From the NCBI GenBank assembly GCA_017436125.1, contig JAFSDS010000041.1, positions 1-33,853 of the forward strand: a stretch of DNA of 33,853 bases, given 5' to 3'. The notes beneath the pieces are model-generated. The model was not told where the DNA came from, made no database searches, and saw only the letters and a list, made by a program, of their open reading frames with translations. The stretch comes from Oscillospiraceae bacterium (GTDB taxonomy: Bacteria > Bacillota > Clostridia > Oscillospirales > Ruminococcaceae). This document shows positions 1 to 8,116 of the stretch, piece after piece. The stretch's first letter is position 1. The number at the start of each line of letters is the position of its first letter. The translations under genes and the position numbers were made by a program.

Positions 1-752
1 ATGATCTCGCGTACTTTATCGGTGGGCATATCAAGCTCTGCGGCGATCTCTTCTGCGGTGGGTTCGTGGCCGTTCTGATGAAGAAGCTGGGAGCTTACCT
101 TTTTAACTTTGTTGATGGTTTCTACCATGTGAACGGGGATACGGATGGTTCTTGCCTGGTCGGCAATGGCTCTGGTGATAGCCTGACGGATCCACCAGGT
201 TGCGTAGGTGGAGAACTTGAATCCCTTGGTATGGTCAAATTTTTCAACTGCTTTGATAAGGCCGAGGTTGCCTTCCTGGATAAGGTCAAGGAACTGCATT
301 CCTCTTCCGACATAGCGTTTTGCAATACTTACAACAAGACGAAGGTTTGCTTCGGAAAGGCGTTTTCTTGCCTTTGCGGCAATTCCGGGTTCGCCGCTGT
401 TCATCTGTTCGGCAAGTTCGATTTCTTCATCCGGAGTAAGAAGCGGAACGCGGCCGATTTCTTTAAGATAAACTTTTACCGGGTCGTCGATGTTGATGCC
501 TTCGATGATGGTGCCGTCCTCATCCATGGTATCGGCTTCGATATCGGAAAGGTCAAAGTCAAGATCCGCCGGTGCGGAAAAGTCTTCGATAATTTCGATG
601 TTGTTGTTTTCAAGAAGATCATAGAGTTTATCGACCTGTTCAACTTCAAAGTCCATCTCTTCGATAAAATCGGTGATCTCTTTGGTAGTAAGTTTGCCTT
701 TTGCTTTTCCGTTTTCAACAAGTTCGGAAAGAGTCATTTTCTTTTCTGCCAT
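1..752 (-). CDS. rpoD: RNA polymerase primary sigma factor, N-terminal 250 residues (3' end outside window)
   Basis: Housekeeping sigma-70 factor that directs RNA polymerase to -10/-35 promoters. The minus-strand frame opens with ATG at 752 after a GGGGGA ribosome binding site, and runs off the window without a stop. Visible parts in order: an acidic region 1.1 (about residues 1-75), region 1.2 ([12 protein letters not shown]), region 2 with the core-binding and -10-recognition helices ([47 protein letters not shown]) and the start of region 3 ([11 protein letters not shown] onward). Region 4 is not in the window. It lies downstream of dnaG on the same strand, as in the bacterial macromolecular-synthesis operon, but a DUF559 cassette separates the two. 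Region 2 leaves little doubt about the family; the complete region 1.2 and context favour the primary sigma over an alternative one. Confidence 0.96.
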   Translation of the reverse strand, partial: MAEKKMTLSELVENGKAKGKLTTKEITDFIEEMDFEVEQVDKLYDLLENNNIEIIEDFSAPADLDFDLSDIEADTMDEDGTIIEGINIDDPVKVYLKEIGRVPLLTPDEEIELAEQMNSGEPGIAAKARKRLSEANLRLVVSIAKRYVGRGMQFLDLIQEGNLGLIKAVEKFDHTKGFKFSTYATWWIRQAITRAIADQARTIRIPVHMVETINKVKKVSSQLLHQNGHEPTAEEIAAELDMPTDKVREI

Positions 753-808
753 TTTAAAATTCCCCCTGAAAATCTATGGTGGTTGAAATAACTGATTGTT
801 TTATGGCG

Positions 809-1277
809 GCCTTCCCAGAGGGGAAGGTGCCGAGTGAAACGAGGCGGAAGAGGGATTTTACCCAATTCTCTGTTTCACATTTAAGTCAATATAAGCGCAG
901 GAATTTTCAAAATTGCGGTCTATATCTTTGTTGAGAAAACGAAGAACTTTTATTCCGCAGCTTTCAAGATATTCCGTGCGTTTTTTGTCATATTCAATGG
1001 AGTCCGGGATATAATGCTGAGAACCGTCGATTTCAACAGCAAGTTTTGCATTTCTGCAGTAAAAATCAACAATATAATTTCCGATAACTACCTGCCTGCG
1101 GAATGATATTTCGTAAGAATTGAGAAAATCATACCAAAGATGCCGCTCCTGCGGAGTCATATTTTTTCGCAGTTGGTGTGATATGCTGCGCAGATTTGGG
1201 TTTGGCTGATAGTTTTTCGGCATTGCTGTCCCTCTTTCGTCACGCCTTCGGCGTGCCACCTTCCCCTCTGGGAAGGC
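809..1277 (-). mobile_element. DUF559 cassette A with hairpin ends (469 bp)
   Basis: A 469-bp unit bounded by inverted copies of a GCC-hairpin: CCTTCCC-AGAG-GGGAAGG at 810-827 and its counterpart at 1259-1276. Each end is itself a perfect 7-bp stem with a 4-nt loop. Inside the gene-proximal end is a second perfect hairpin (CACGCC-ttc-GGCGTG, 1241-1255), and then a GAGGGACAGC segment that serves as the nuclease ribosome binding site. The far end has the matching TCCCTC just after the stop codon. The unit sits exactly between dnaG and rpoD, and its first base completes the dnaG TAG stop. I see no clear target-site duplication. A second unit of the same design is at 18763-19229. Calling it mobile is an inference from two diverged copies with shared ends in unrelated loci. 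Confidence 0.75.
858..1223 (-). CDS. DUF559-family VSR-like endonuclease (cassette A)
   Basis: A 121-residue protein of the DUF559 family, a small PD-(D/E)XK/VSR-like fold. Visible family signatures: LRKNMTPQERHLWYDFL near the N terminus, IGNYIVDFYCR mid-protein with the presumed catalytic Asp, then VEIDGSQHY with acidic and His positions typical of this fold, and a closing GIKVLRFLNKDI. I place the start at ATG 1223 (MPKN) because it aligns with the GTG start of the second copy and follows GAGGGACAGC; the frame is open up to 1259, but that would translate the terminal hairpin. By hand alignment it is about two-thirds identical (80 of 121) to the copy at 18819-19184. Substrate is unknown; the cassette ends are an obvious candidate, by inference only. 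Confidence 0.88.
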   Translation of the reverse strand: MPKNYQPNPNLRSISHQLRKNMTPQERHLWYDFLNSYEISFRRQVVIGNYIVDFYCRNAKLAVEIDGSQHYIPDSIEYDKKRTEYLESCGIKVLRFLNKDIDRNFENSCAYIDLNVKQRIG

Positions 1278-3031
1278 TATTTTTTTGCCTTGCGCATTCT
1301 TTCGATATATGCCGCAAGTTCATCGCCGGAAAGTTCGCCGATTTCCTTATCGGTTTTCTTTTCTTTAAGGCGGAGAATATTCTTTGCCGCCTCGGCGGCA
1401 TCCTCTGCGGAATACCTGTGCTCACGGGCAAGGTTGGTCAGCTTTGCGATGATGCCCTGCTGCTCAAGAGTAAAATCTTCGCCGAAAAGCGTAAGAGAAA
1501 CCTCTGTTCCCGTGCTCAAAGTGCTCAAAAGCTTTTCATAGAACCTTCCGTAAAGCTCACAGACAAAATCATTCGGCGAAACAACGGTGCTTACGGTGCT
1601 CAAAGCCTCGGGGCTGCGCATCAATGCGCCCAAAAGCCTTTCTTCCGCCGCTGCGGAAGCGGGATTCCGGAGTTTTTCCGGAACAGCGCCGCCAAAGGTC
1701 GTTGTCTGGGCACTCTGGCCGGAAATAGCCCTTGCGCCTTCGGCTCTTGCCCGGCGTTTTATTTTTGTCTGCACCTGGGAAAGTATGCCTTCCTTTGTGG
1801 TGCCGTAATCCCTTGCAAGCTTTGCGGCCCAGACTTCTCTTTCAAGAGGATTTTTCATCCCGGCAAGAAGGTTTACCGCGTCTTTAAGAGCGGAAATTTT
1901 GCCCTCCGGCGTTGCAACGTCATACTTCGCGCTGATTTTTGAAAGTTCATATTCAGTGGAACCGGCGCTTTGCTCGATAAGCTTTTTAAAACGCGTTCCG
2001 CCGAATTTTTTGATATATTCATCAGGGTCCTTTGCGTCCGGAATTGAAAGCACCTTTGAACGTATTCCCACTTCGTCGAGAAGCGAGATAGCCCTTTTTG
2101 TCGCTTTCTGGCCAGCCTCGTCCGAATCGTATGCAAGCACCGCCTCTTCAACATAGGAAGAAGCAAGGCGGCATTGGTCGGAGGTAAGCGATGTTCCCAG
2201 GGAAGCTACCGCTTCTGTGAAACCGGCCTGATGCATGGCGATAACGTCCATATATCCTTCGCAAAGGATAAGCCGTTCAAGCTTTTGTTTTTTTGCAAAG
2301 TTAAGGGCAAAAAGGTTTTTTGTCTTTTTAAAAACCGGAGTATCCGGAGAGTTGTAATACTTCGGTCCGTCGCCGCTCATTTTTCTTCCGCCAAAGCCGA
2401 TGACGTTGCCTCGAAGGTCGATGATGGGGAACATGACCCTGTCACGAAAAACGTCATAATAGCGGCCGCTTTTATTGCTTTTTCGCGAAAGCTGGGCGGC
2501 TTCCATATCCTCATAGCGATAGCCTTTTGATGCCAGAAGATCCGTAAGGCTCGTCCATTCGTTTGGTGCATATCCAAGACCGAAATGTTTTATGGTCTTT
2601 GGTTCAAGGCCCCTTCCAAGAAGGTAATCCAGGGCGGCTTTTCCGCTTGGCTTCGTAAGCTCGGAAAAATAGAATCGGGCGGCTTCCCGGTTCATTTCAA
2701 GTATTTTTGTTTTTAAAAGAGCCGTTTTATCCTCCGCCGCATCCTCCGGAACATTCATTCCGGCTCTTTGGGCAAGGAATTTTATGGCTTCAACATATTC
2801 AAGGTTTTCAATGCGGCGGATAAATCCGATAACGTCGCCGCCGGCACCGCATCCGAAGCAGTAAAAAGACTGGCTTTCGGGATAGACGGTAAAAGAACCG
2901 GTTTTTTCTGAATGGAACGGGCAAAGCCCGGTGGATATCCTTCCGCGCTTGCGAAGCTGAACATAGCTTGAAACAACCGATTCGATATCGCAGTTCATTT
3001 TAAGTTCTTCAATAAAGCTTTGCGGGATCAA
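1277..3031 (-). CDS. dnaG: DNA primase
   Basis: Makes RNA primers for lagging-strand and initiation synthesis, working with the replicative helicase at the fork. 584 residues, close to the usual ~600. The N-terminal CHC2 zinc finger is clear (CPFH at about residue 38, then CFGC). The core follows (GFGGRKM), then the TOPRIM domain (LILCEGYMDVIAMHQAGF with the metal-binding Glu, and AYDSDEAG). The helicase-interaction C-terminal domain ends in KAKK. The start is TTG at 3031, supported by AGGAGG eight bases upstream; no ATG fits as well. It follows dgt by 48 bp and precedes rpoD. The TAG stop overlaps the outermost base of cassette A, so the insertion may have reset the last codons. Confidence 0.97.
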   Translation of the reverse strand: MIPQSFIEELKMNCDIESVVSSYVQLRKRGRISTGLCPFHSEKTGSFTVYPESQSFYCFGCGAGGDVIGFIRRIENLEYVEAIKFLAQRAGMNVPEDAAEDKTALLKTKILEMNREAARFYFSELTKPSGKAALDYLLGRGLEPKTIKHFGLGYAPNEWTSLTDLLASKGYRYEDMEAAQLSRKSNKSGRYYDVFRDRVMFPIIDLRGNVIGFGGRKMSGDGPKYYNSPDTPVFKKTKNLFALNFAKKQKLERLILCEGYMDVIAMHQAGFTEAVASLGTSLTSDQCRLASSYVEEAVLAYDSDEAGQKATKRAISLLDEVGIRSKVLSIPDAKDPDEYIKKFGGTRFKKLIEQSAGSTEYELSKISAKYDVATPEGKISALKDAVNLLAGMKNPLEREVWAAKLARDYGTTKEGILSQVQTKIKRRARAEGARAISGQSAQTTTFGGAVPEKLRNPASAAAEERLLGALMRSPEALSTVSTVVSPNDFVCELYGRFYEKLLSTLSTGTEVSLTLFGEDFTLEQQGIIAKLTNLAREHRYSAEDAAEAAKNILRLKEKKTDKEIGELSGDELAAYIERMRKAKK

Positions 3032-3079
3032 AGGCTCTGCCTCCTTTCTGTGATTTAGGCCCTCATGGGGGAAATCATA

Positions 3080-4078
3080 TCATTCTCTGTTCCAGCCTTT
3101 TGGAACAAAATAATCGTTATAGAGCTTTATCGCATAGCGGTCGCTCATACCGCTGATATAGTCACAAACAGCTCTGTCAAGGCCGTCGCGCATGGCAATA
3201 GCCTGATACTCCGCCGGAAGAGCATTGGCATTTTCAAGGAAAAATTCATAAAGCGCCTTAACAAGGGCTTCGGCTTTATGCTCCTGGGATTTTGCAACAG
3301 GGTTTGTATATACTGCGGCAAACATGAATTCTTCAAGAAGCTTGCTCGCAGCGGCAACTTCCGGTGCCATGCAGATATCTTCCTTTGAATTTTCGATTAC
3401 GGAAGTTATCATTTTTGCAAGGCGGGGGGTCGCGCCGATTCCAAGGATCTCTTTAACTTCTGCCGGAACGGATTCTTCCGTAAGAACTCCGGCTCTGACG
3501 GCATCCTCATAATCGTGGTGTGCATAGGCAAAATGGTCCGCAAGTTTTACTATGCGTCCTTCGGGAGTATCCGCTTCTTTTCCCTTGGTATGGCAAACTA
3601 TGCCGTCCCTCACTTCATAAGTGAGATTAAGGCCGTTTCCGTCCCGTTCAAGGATATCAACAACGCGAAGGCTCTGTTCATAGTGGCGGAATCCGCCGGG
3701 AGCGACTTCATTAAGAGCCCTTTCGCCTGCATGACCAAAGGGCGTGTGGCCAAGGTCATGGCCAAGGGCAATGGCTTCGGTAAGGTTTTCGTTAAGTCTT
3801 AACGCAACCGCCATGGTTCTTGCTATTTGAGCAACCTCAAGGGTATGGGTAAGGCGGGTGCGGTAATGGTCCCCCTCCGGGCTGAGGAAAACCTGAGTTT
3901 TATGCATAAGGCGGCGGAAGGCTTTGCAATGGATTATTCTGTCCCTGTCGCGCTGAAAATCCGTTCTGATGCCGTCGGATTCCAAAGGGCGAAGTCTTCC
4001 CTTTGTTTCTGCGGAAAGGGTTGCCATGGAAGAAAGGTTTTCTTTTTCAAGCTGTTCGGTCATTTCGCGGACTGTCAT
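3080..4078 (-). CDS. dgt: dGTP triphosphohydrolase-like HD-domain protein
   Basis: A dNTP triphosphohydrolase-family protein that splits dNTPs into nucleoside and triphosphate and so limits the dNTP pool. 332 residues. The HD metal site is visible: H in RLTHTLEVAQIAR, then HD in ALGHDLGHTPFGHAGE, and the later Asp in KLADHFAYAHHDYEDA. The N-terminal RTDFQRDRDRIIHCKAFRRLMHKTQV is characteristic of the Dgt family. ATG at 4078 follows AGGAGG. It heads the dgt-dnaG-rpoD series on the minus strand, an arrangement common in Clostridia. Whether dGTP is truly the preferred substrate cannot be told from sequence. Confidence 0.93.
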   Translation of the reverse strand: MTVREMTEQLEKENLSSMATLSAETKGRLRPLESDGIRTDFQRDRDRIIHCKAFRRLMHKTQVFLSPEGDHYRTRLTHTLEVAQIARTMAVALRLNENLTEAIALGHDLGHTPFGHAGERALNEVAPGGFRHYEQSLRVVDILERDGNGLNLTYEVRDGIVCHTKGKEADTPEGRIVKLADHFAYAHHDYEDAVRAGVLTEESVPAEVKEILGIGATPRLAKMITSVIENSKEDICMAPEVAAASKLLEEFMFAAVYTNPVAKSQEHKAEALVKALYEFFLENANALPAEYQAIAMRDGLDRAVCDYISGMSDRYAIKLYNDYFVPKGWNRE

Positions 4079-4112
4079 TTTCTGCCGCCTCCTTTTTCAA
4101 AAAATTGTTCTC

Positions 4113-4141
4113 TATATACTATATATGCCGAAATTTGCGAA
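4113..4141 (-). promoter_or_regulatory. Possible promoter for dgt-dnaG-rpoD
   Basis: On the minus strand TTCGCA (4141-4136) and TATATA (4118-4113) are 17 bp apart, about 35 bp before the dgt start. Both match the consensus in only 4 of 6 positions, and the AT-rich stretch offers other choices. Confidence 0.3.
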
Positions 4142-4193
4142 AAACCTCTTTTTTTATAAATAAAAAGTGAATTATTCGCAAAAAAGTGCCATA

Positions 4194-5999
4194 TCAGTCA
4201 TCATCCAGCTTGAGCACCGCCATAAAGGCTTCCTTCGGAAGCTCAACTGAGCCTATGCGGCGCATTTTCTTTTTACCTTCCTTCTGTTTTTCAAGAAGCT
4301 TTTTCTTACGGGTGATATCGCCGCCGTAGCATTTTGCAAGAACGTCCTTGCGCAGCGCCTTGATGGTTTCACGGGCGATGATCTTTCCGCCGATGGCTGC
4401 CTGGACCGGAACTTCGAAAAGCTGGCGGCTGATGTTGTCGCGAAGACGCTCGACCATTCTTCTTGCTCTGGGGTATGCGTTATCCGCAAAGACCATCATG
4501 GAAAGAGCATCGACCATATCGCCGTTGAGAAGGATATCAAGTTTTACAAGCTTGCTGGGCTTATAGCCGCAGGGTTCATAGTCAAAGGATGCGTAACCGC
4601 GGGTGCGGCTTTTAAGTGCGTCAAAAAAGTCATAAATGATTTCGCCGAGGGGAAGTTCATAATGGACTTCGCAGCGGTCCGCTTCAAGATAGTGGGTATC
4701 TTTATAAACTCCGCGGCGTTCCTGACAAAGCTCCATAATGCTTCCGATATACTGGGTGGGAGTGAAAATGGAAGCTCTTACATAAGGTTCCTCGGTGGAA
4801 TCAATGGTTGCGGGATCAGGATAGTTTGTGGGGTTATCAAGTTCAATAGTGCGTCCGTCGTTAAGGTGGAGCTTATAAACAACGCTGGGCGCGGTGGTGA
4901 TAAGGTCAAGGTTATATTCCCTTTCAAGGCGCTCAAGAATAACTTCCATATGAAGAAGTCCGAGGAATCCGCAGCGGAAGCCAAAGCCAAGGGCGGCAGA
5001 AGTTTCCGGCTCAAAGCTGAGGGATGCGTCGTTGAGGGTAAGTTTTTCAAGGGCGTCACGAAGGTCGCCGTATTTTGCGCCGTCAAGGGGATAAATACCG
5101 GCATAGACCATGGGGTTTACCTTTTTATAACCCGGAAGAGCTTCTTCCGCAGGGTTTTCCGCAAGGGTTACGGTATCGCCCACGGCGGTATCCGCAACGG
5201 TTTTGATGGAAGCGGTGATATAGCCGACTTCGCCGGCCTTGAGCACGTCGCTGGGAACAAGCCTTGTTGCGCCCATATAGCCGACTTCAACAACATCAAA
5301 TTCCGCGCCGGTGGACATCATTCTGATGCGGTCGCCGGAATGGAGTTCGCCGTCAACAACGCGGACATAAACTATAACGCCGCGGTAGCTGTCATAAATA
5401 GAGTCGAAGATAAGGGCTTTAAGGGGCGCATTATCGTTGCCCTTCGGTGCGGGAATACCTTCAACGATCGCCTCAAGAACGGCGTGGATATTTTCGCCGG
5501 TTTTGGCGGAGATCCTTGGGGAATCAAGAGCGGGGATGCCGATGATGTCCTCGATCTCATGGGCAACTCTTTCCGGATCCGCCGCAGGAAGGTCGATTTT
5601 ATTTATTACGGGAACTATCTCAAGGTTGTGGTCAACCGCAAGATAGGTGTTTGCAAGGGTCTGTGCCTCAACGCCCTGTGATGCGTCAACGATGAGAACG
5701 GCGCCTTCGCATGCGGCAAGGGAGCGGGATACTTCATAGTTGAAGTCAACATGTCCGGGGGTGTCGATAAGGTTAAAAACATAGCTGTTTCCGTCATCAG
5801 CGGTATAATCAAGGCGAACTGCGCGGGATTTTATGGTGATTCCGCGTTCACGCTCGATATCCATGTTATCGAGAAGCTGTTCTTCCATTTCGCGGGGAGT
5901 TACCGCCTGTGTATTTTCAAGAATTCTGTCGGCAAGGGTGGATTTGCCGTGGTCGATATGAGCGATTATACAGAAGTTTCTTATGTTGTCATTCGGCAT
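4194..5999 (-). CDS. lepA: Translation elongation factor 4
   Basis: Ribosomal GTPase EF4, which back-translocates or remodels stalled ribosomes. 601 residues, the normal length. G motifs are intact: G1 [10 protein letters not shown]2 RGITIK, G3 DTPGHVDF, G4 NKIDLP, G5 ISAKTG. The LepA-specific C-terminal domain is present ([51 protein letters not shown]). ATG at 5999 follows AGGAGGTG. It is transcribed alone or into dgt; I see no strong terminator in the 115 bp between lepA and dgt. Confidence 0.98.
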   Translation of the reverse strand: MPNDNIRNFCIIAHIDHGKSTLADRILENTQAVTPREMEEQLLDNMDIERERGITIKSRAVRLDYTADDGNSYVFNLIDTPGHVDFNYEVSRSLAACEGAVLIVDASQGVEAQTLANTYLAVDHNLEIVPVINKIDLPAADPERVAHEIEDIIGIPALDSPRISAKTGENIHAVLEAIVEGIPAPKGNDNAPLKALIFDSIYDSYRGVIVYVRVVDGELHSGDRIRMMSTGAEFDVVEVGYMGATRLVPSDVLKAGEVGYITASIKTVADTAVGDTVTLAENPAEEALPGYKKVNPMVYAGIYPLDGAKYGDLRDALEKLTLNDASLSFEPETSAALGFGFRCGFLGLLHMEVILERLEREYNLDLITTAPSVVYKLHLNDGRTIELDNPTNYPDPATIDSTEEPYVRASIFTPTQYIGSIMELCQERRGVYKDTHYLEADRCEVHYELPLGEIIYDFFDALKSRTRGYASFDYEPCGYKPSKLVKLDILLNGDMVDALSMMVFADNAYPRARRMVERLRDNISRQLFEVPVQAAIGGKIIARETIKALRKDVLAKCYGGDITRKKKLLEKQKEGKKKMRRIGSVELPKEAFMAVLKLDDD

Positions 6000-6024
6000 T
6001 GTTAAAAAAGCACCTCCTGTGCAA

Positions 6025-6033
6025 ATTATACCA
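6025..6033 (-). promoter_or_regulatory. Extended -10 promoter for lepA
   Basis: Minus-strand TGGTATAAT (extended -10, TGn plus perfect TATAAT at 6030-6025). The -35 region is poor. Transcription would start near 6018, right at the ribosome binding site, giving a very short leader of about 18 nt. Confidence 0.6.
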
Positions 6034-6130
6034 GTTTATATTTTACCACCCTTTATTATAGATTACAAATATTTTTTATATATATTAAAGAAAAATTTAA
6101 AAATTTTTGCAAAAAAAGGCAATAAAAAAA

Positions 6131-6148
6131 GCCGCCCTTTCGGGCGGC
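6131..6148 (-). terminator. Intrinsic terminator after the zinc-ribbon gene
   Basis: Perfect 7-bp stem GCCGCCC/GGGCGGC with a 4-nt loop, followed on the minus strand by seven T residues. It lies just past the stop of the gene at 6168-6602. Confidence 0.9.
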
Positions 6149-6167
6149 CTTCTTATTGGCTTATGTA

Positions 6168-6602
6168 TCAGTCGTATCTGACAACAATGTGTTTTCCTAT
6201 GAGGGGAAGATCGATCGCCTGGCCTTTTACCGCATGGATGATGCCCATAACGGTGAATACGATGCAGGCAACTGCACCGACTACGGATGCGATCCAGCCA
6301 ATGAAAGGAATGATTGCAACAAGGCCGCAGAGAATACCGAAAACATAAAGAACAACGGCCTGATTGATGTGGTAACGGATGAATTTGGAGTTTGGCTCAA
6401 GAAGAAGCGCAAGGATCACGAAGAGAACGCTGAAATAGCAAAAACCTGCAAGATAGCGGCTTCTTTCAATGTCTTCCGGCTCAAACATGGCGGTGTGGTC
6501 GGTTTCAGCGGGTGCTTTTGCAGCGGTTCCAACGGGTTCGCCGCAGGTGGGGCAGTAATGGTCATTTTCCGGAATCTGGGTTCCGCATTTGGGACAGAAC
6601 AT
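6168..6602 (-). CDS. Zinc-ribbon plus DUF4870-like small membrane protein
   Basis: 144 residues. The N terminus is a zinc ribbon (CPKCG at residues 3-7 and CPTCG around 17-21) followed by a short linker. The C-terminal part has three hydrophobic segments: around ARYLAGFCYFSVLFVILALL, then VVLYVFGILCGLVAIIPFIGWI, and VVGAVACIVFTVMGIIHAV. The phrase FIRYHINQAVVLYVFG resembles DUF4870-type proteins, in which a charged loop precedes paired helices. ATG at 6602 follows AGGAGG. It is a single gene with its own terminator. Its biochemical role is unknown; a membrane-anchored zinc ribbon could be a protein-interaction module. Confidence 0.85.
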   Translation of the reverse strand: MFCPKCGTQIPENDHYCPTCGEPVGTAAKAPAETDHTAMFEPEDIERSRYLAGFCYFSVLFVILALLLEPNSKFIRYHINQAVVLYVFGILCGLVAIIPFIGWIASVVGAVACIVFTVMGIIHAVKGQAIDLPLIGKHIVVRYD

Positions 6603-6695
6603 AGTAAAATCCTCCTTTTATCCTTTTAAAAAAATTTTATCATGGCAAAAATTTTTGTTCAATATAAAAAAGCGAAAGTTAAGAAAAATTTAAGA

Positions 6696-6727
6696 AACGG
6701 GCAGAAAATAAAAGCTTTCCGCCCGTT
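6696..6727 (-). terminator. Terminator after the aldolase-like gene
   Basis: Stem AACGGGC/GCCCGTT with further pairing inside the 18-nt loop (GGAAAGC region). The minus-strand tail is T-rich (TTTCTTAAATTTTTC). It lies 17 bp past the aldolase-like stop. Confidence 0.7.
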
Positions 6728-6743
6728 TTTTTACAAGATTTTT

Positions 6744-7838
6744 TTATTTCTTGATGTAATCTTTTATAATGCCCGCGCAAAACTGTGCAAGGAACCAGCC
6801 GCAGATGGAATCAACAGCTTCGTCGGTGGTTGCCCAGGAGGTTACTATGCGGACTGCACAGCGGTCCTTGGTAAGGCGGGATTCAATAAAGCATCCGTAT
6901 TTTGCGGCAGCTTCTTCCGCAAGTTTGGTGGGAAGAATTACGAAGATCTGGTTAGTCTGCCATTTTGTATAAAGCTCAAATCCGCAGCGGCGAAGAGTTT
7001 CAACAATTTTTTCTGCGCATTCGTTTTCGTGTTTTGCCATTTTGAAGAAAAGTCCGTCGCGGAACGCTTCCTCAAACTGCATGCCGACAACGTAGCCTTT
7101 TGCAAGCATAAATCCATGCTGTTTAATAAGCCAGCGGAGATGATCCGTTGCGTTAAGGCCGGAACCGGTGAAAACAAGTGCCTCGCCGAAGAGAAGACCA
7201 TTTTTGGTGCCGCCGATATAGAATGCGTCCGTAAGAGCGGCAATGTCCGGAAGGGTAAGGTCGTTTTCTTTTGCCATAAGTGCGCTTCCAAGGCGGGCAC
7301 CGTCAAGGAAGAGATAAAGATCGTGGCTGCGGCAGTATTCGGAAATTGCGGTAAGCTCCGCCTTGCTGTAAATAGTTCCAAGTTCGGTGGACTGGGAAAC
7401 ATAAACAAGCTTCGGGATAAGCATATGTTCGCTGTTGTGGTATTCAACAGCGGATGCAATAAGCTCCGGAGTAAGCTTTCCGGTAAGACCGGAGGGAACG
7501 TCGATGACCTTATGGCCGGTATATTCAACAGCGCCGGTTTCGTGAACGTTAACATGGCCGGAAACAGCGGTGATAACGGCTTCATAGCTGTTGCGGAGAA
7601 ATGCATTTATGGCAAGAACATTTGTGGGGGTTCCGCCGGCAATAAAAGCAACTTCCGCCTTGGGGTCCTTACAAAGGCCGCGGATCATATCTGCGGCGGT
7701 GTCGGAATGTTTATCTGCGCCATAGGGAAGGTTTACTTCGGTGCAGCGGGTAAAGAGGGACTGAATAATAAAAGGATGTGCGCCCTCAGAATAATCGTTT
7801 CTGAAACTGTATTTTTCAACTTCGGTTGCGGTATACAA
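6744..7838 (-). CDS. Threonine aldolase / beta-eliminating lyase family PLP enzyme
   Basis: Fold-type I PLP enzyme of the Beta_elim_lyase family; the closest relatives are low-specificity L-threonine aldolases, which cleave threonine to glycine and acetaldehyde. 364 residues. Visible landmarks: FRNDYSEGAHP at the N terminus, AGGTPTNVLA, HVNVHETGAVE, the Asp of LFLDGARLGSA that contacts the PLP nitrogen, and FYIGGTKNG with the Schiff-base Lys. I choose TTG at 7838 because GGAGG lies eight bases upstream; the frame opens at 7853, but that start falls within the ribosome binding site. Monocistronic, with promoter and terminator. The substrate could be another beta-hydroxy amino acid or a tryptophanase-like one. 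Confidence 0.88.
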   Translation of the reverse strand: MYTATEVEKYSFRNDYSEGAHPFIIQSLFTRCTEVNLPYGADKHSDTAADMIRGLCKDPKAEVAFIAGGTPTNVLAINAFLRNSYEAVITAVSGHVNVHETGAVEYTGHKVIDVPSGLTGKLTPELIASAVEYHNSEHMLIPKLVYVSQSTELGTIYSKAELTAISEYCRSHDLYLFLDGARLGSALMAKENDLTLPDIAALTDAFYIGGTKNGLLFGEALVFTGSGLNATDHLRWLIKQHGFMLAKGYVVGMQFEEAFRDGLFFKMAKHENECAEKIVETLRRCGFELYTKWQTNQIFVILPTKLAEEAAAKYGCFIESRLTKDRCAVRIVTSWATTDEAVDSICGWFLAQFCAGIIKDYIKK

Positions 7839-7871
7839 ATGAAAAACCTCCAAAAATCAGTTTATAAATGC

Positions 7872-7880
7872 AGTATATCA
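7872..7880 (-). promoter_or_regulatory. Extended -10 promoter for the aldolase-like gene
   Basis: Minus-strand TGATATACT: TATACT at 7877-7872 with the TGn extension. The -35 candidate TTTAAA is weak at 17 bp. The implied leader is about 27 nt. Confidence 0.5.
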
Positions 7881-7975
7881 CAAGATGTGTTCGATTTAAA
7901 GACAGTTTTGCAAAAAAATTAGGTTCTTTGGGCAATTTAGCACAAAATAGCTTTGTTATTTCGTCACCTTCGGCA

Positions 7976-8005
7976 TTGAAAAATGCTCTTAAAAGGTGAT
8001 ACAAT
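7976..8005 (+). promoter_or_regulatory. Promoter of the glycogen operon
   Basis: TTGAAA (7976-7981), an 18-bp spacer, then TACAAT (8000-8005) preceded by TG for an extended -10. The predicted start near 8012 leaves a leader of about 105 nt before glgB. Confidence 0.7.
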
Positions 8006-8028
8006 GATATATGTATAAGTAGATAATA

Positions 8029-8086
8029 AAAACATTATCTTCAGATAAGAGTTTTATACCCATAAAAACGGGCATACTCCGTTTTT
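8029..8086 (+). promoter_or_regulatory. Two hairpins in the glgB leader
   Basis: Hairpin 1: AAAAC-a-TTATC / GATAA-ga-GTTTT with a 4-nt loop (8029-8055). Hairpin 2: AAAAACGG / CCGTTTTT (8064-8086) with a 7-nt loop and T residues at its 3' side, which looks like a weak intrinsic terminator. An attenuation role is inferred; no known riboswitch class is recognised. Confidence 0.4.
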
Positions 8087-8116
8087 TGAAGGGTGAACCC
8101 CCGAAAGGAGAAATCT

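Noticed and set aside
1224-1259. Longer N terminus for nuclease A (starting at 1259).
   Set aside because: These codons translate the terminal hairpin; the second copy aligns only from the MPKN start, and the ribosome binding site lies just before it.
809-1277. The cassette hairpins as ordinary intrinsic terminators.
   Set aside because: In the transcribed orientation no U-tract follows either hairpin, and both ends carry the same hairpin in inverted orientation. The T-run beside 1280 comes from dnaG Lys codons on the other strand.
4662-5681. Long plus-strand open frame opposite lepA, and similar long frames opposite glgB, copA, glgA and RNase J.
   Set aside because: They are mirror frames of strongly coding genes, with no ribosome binding site and low-complexity Phe/Lys/Gly-rich translations that match no family.
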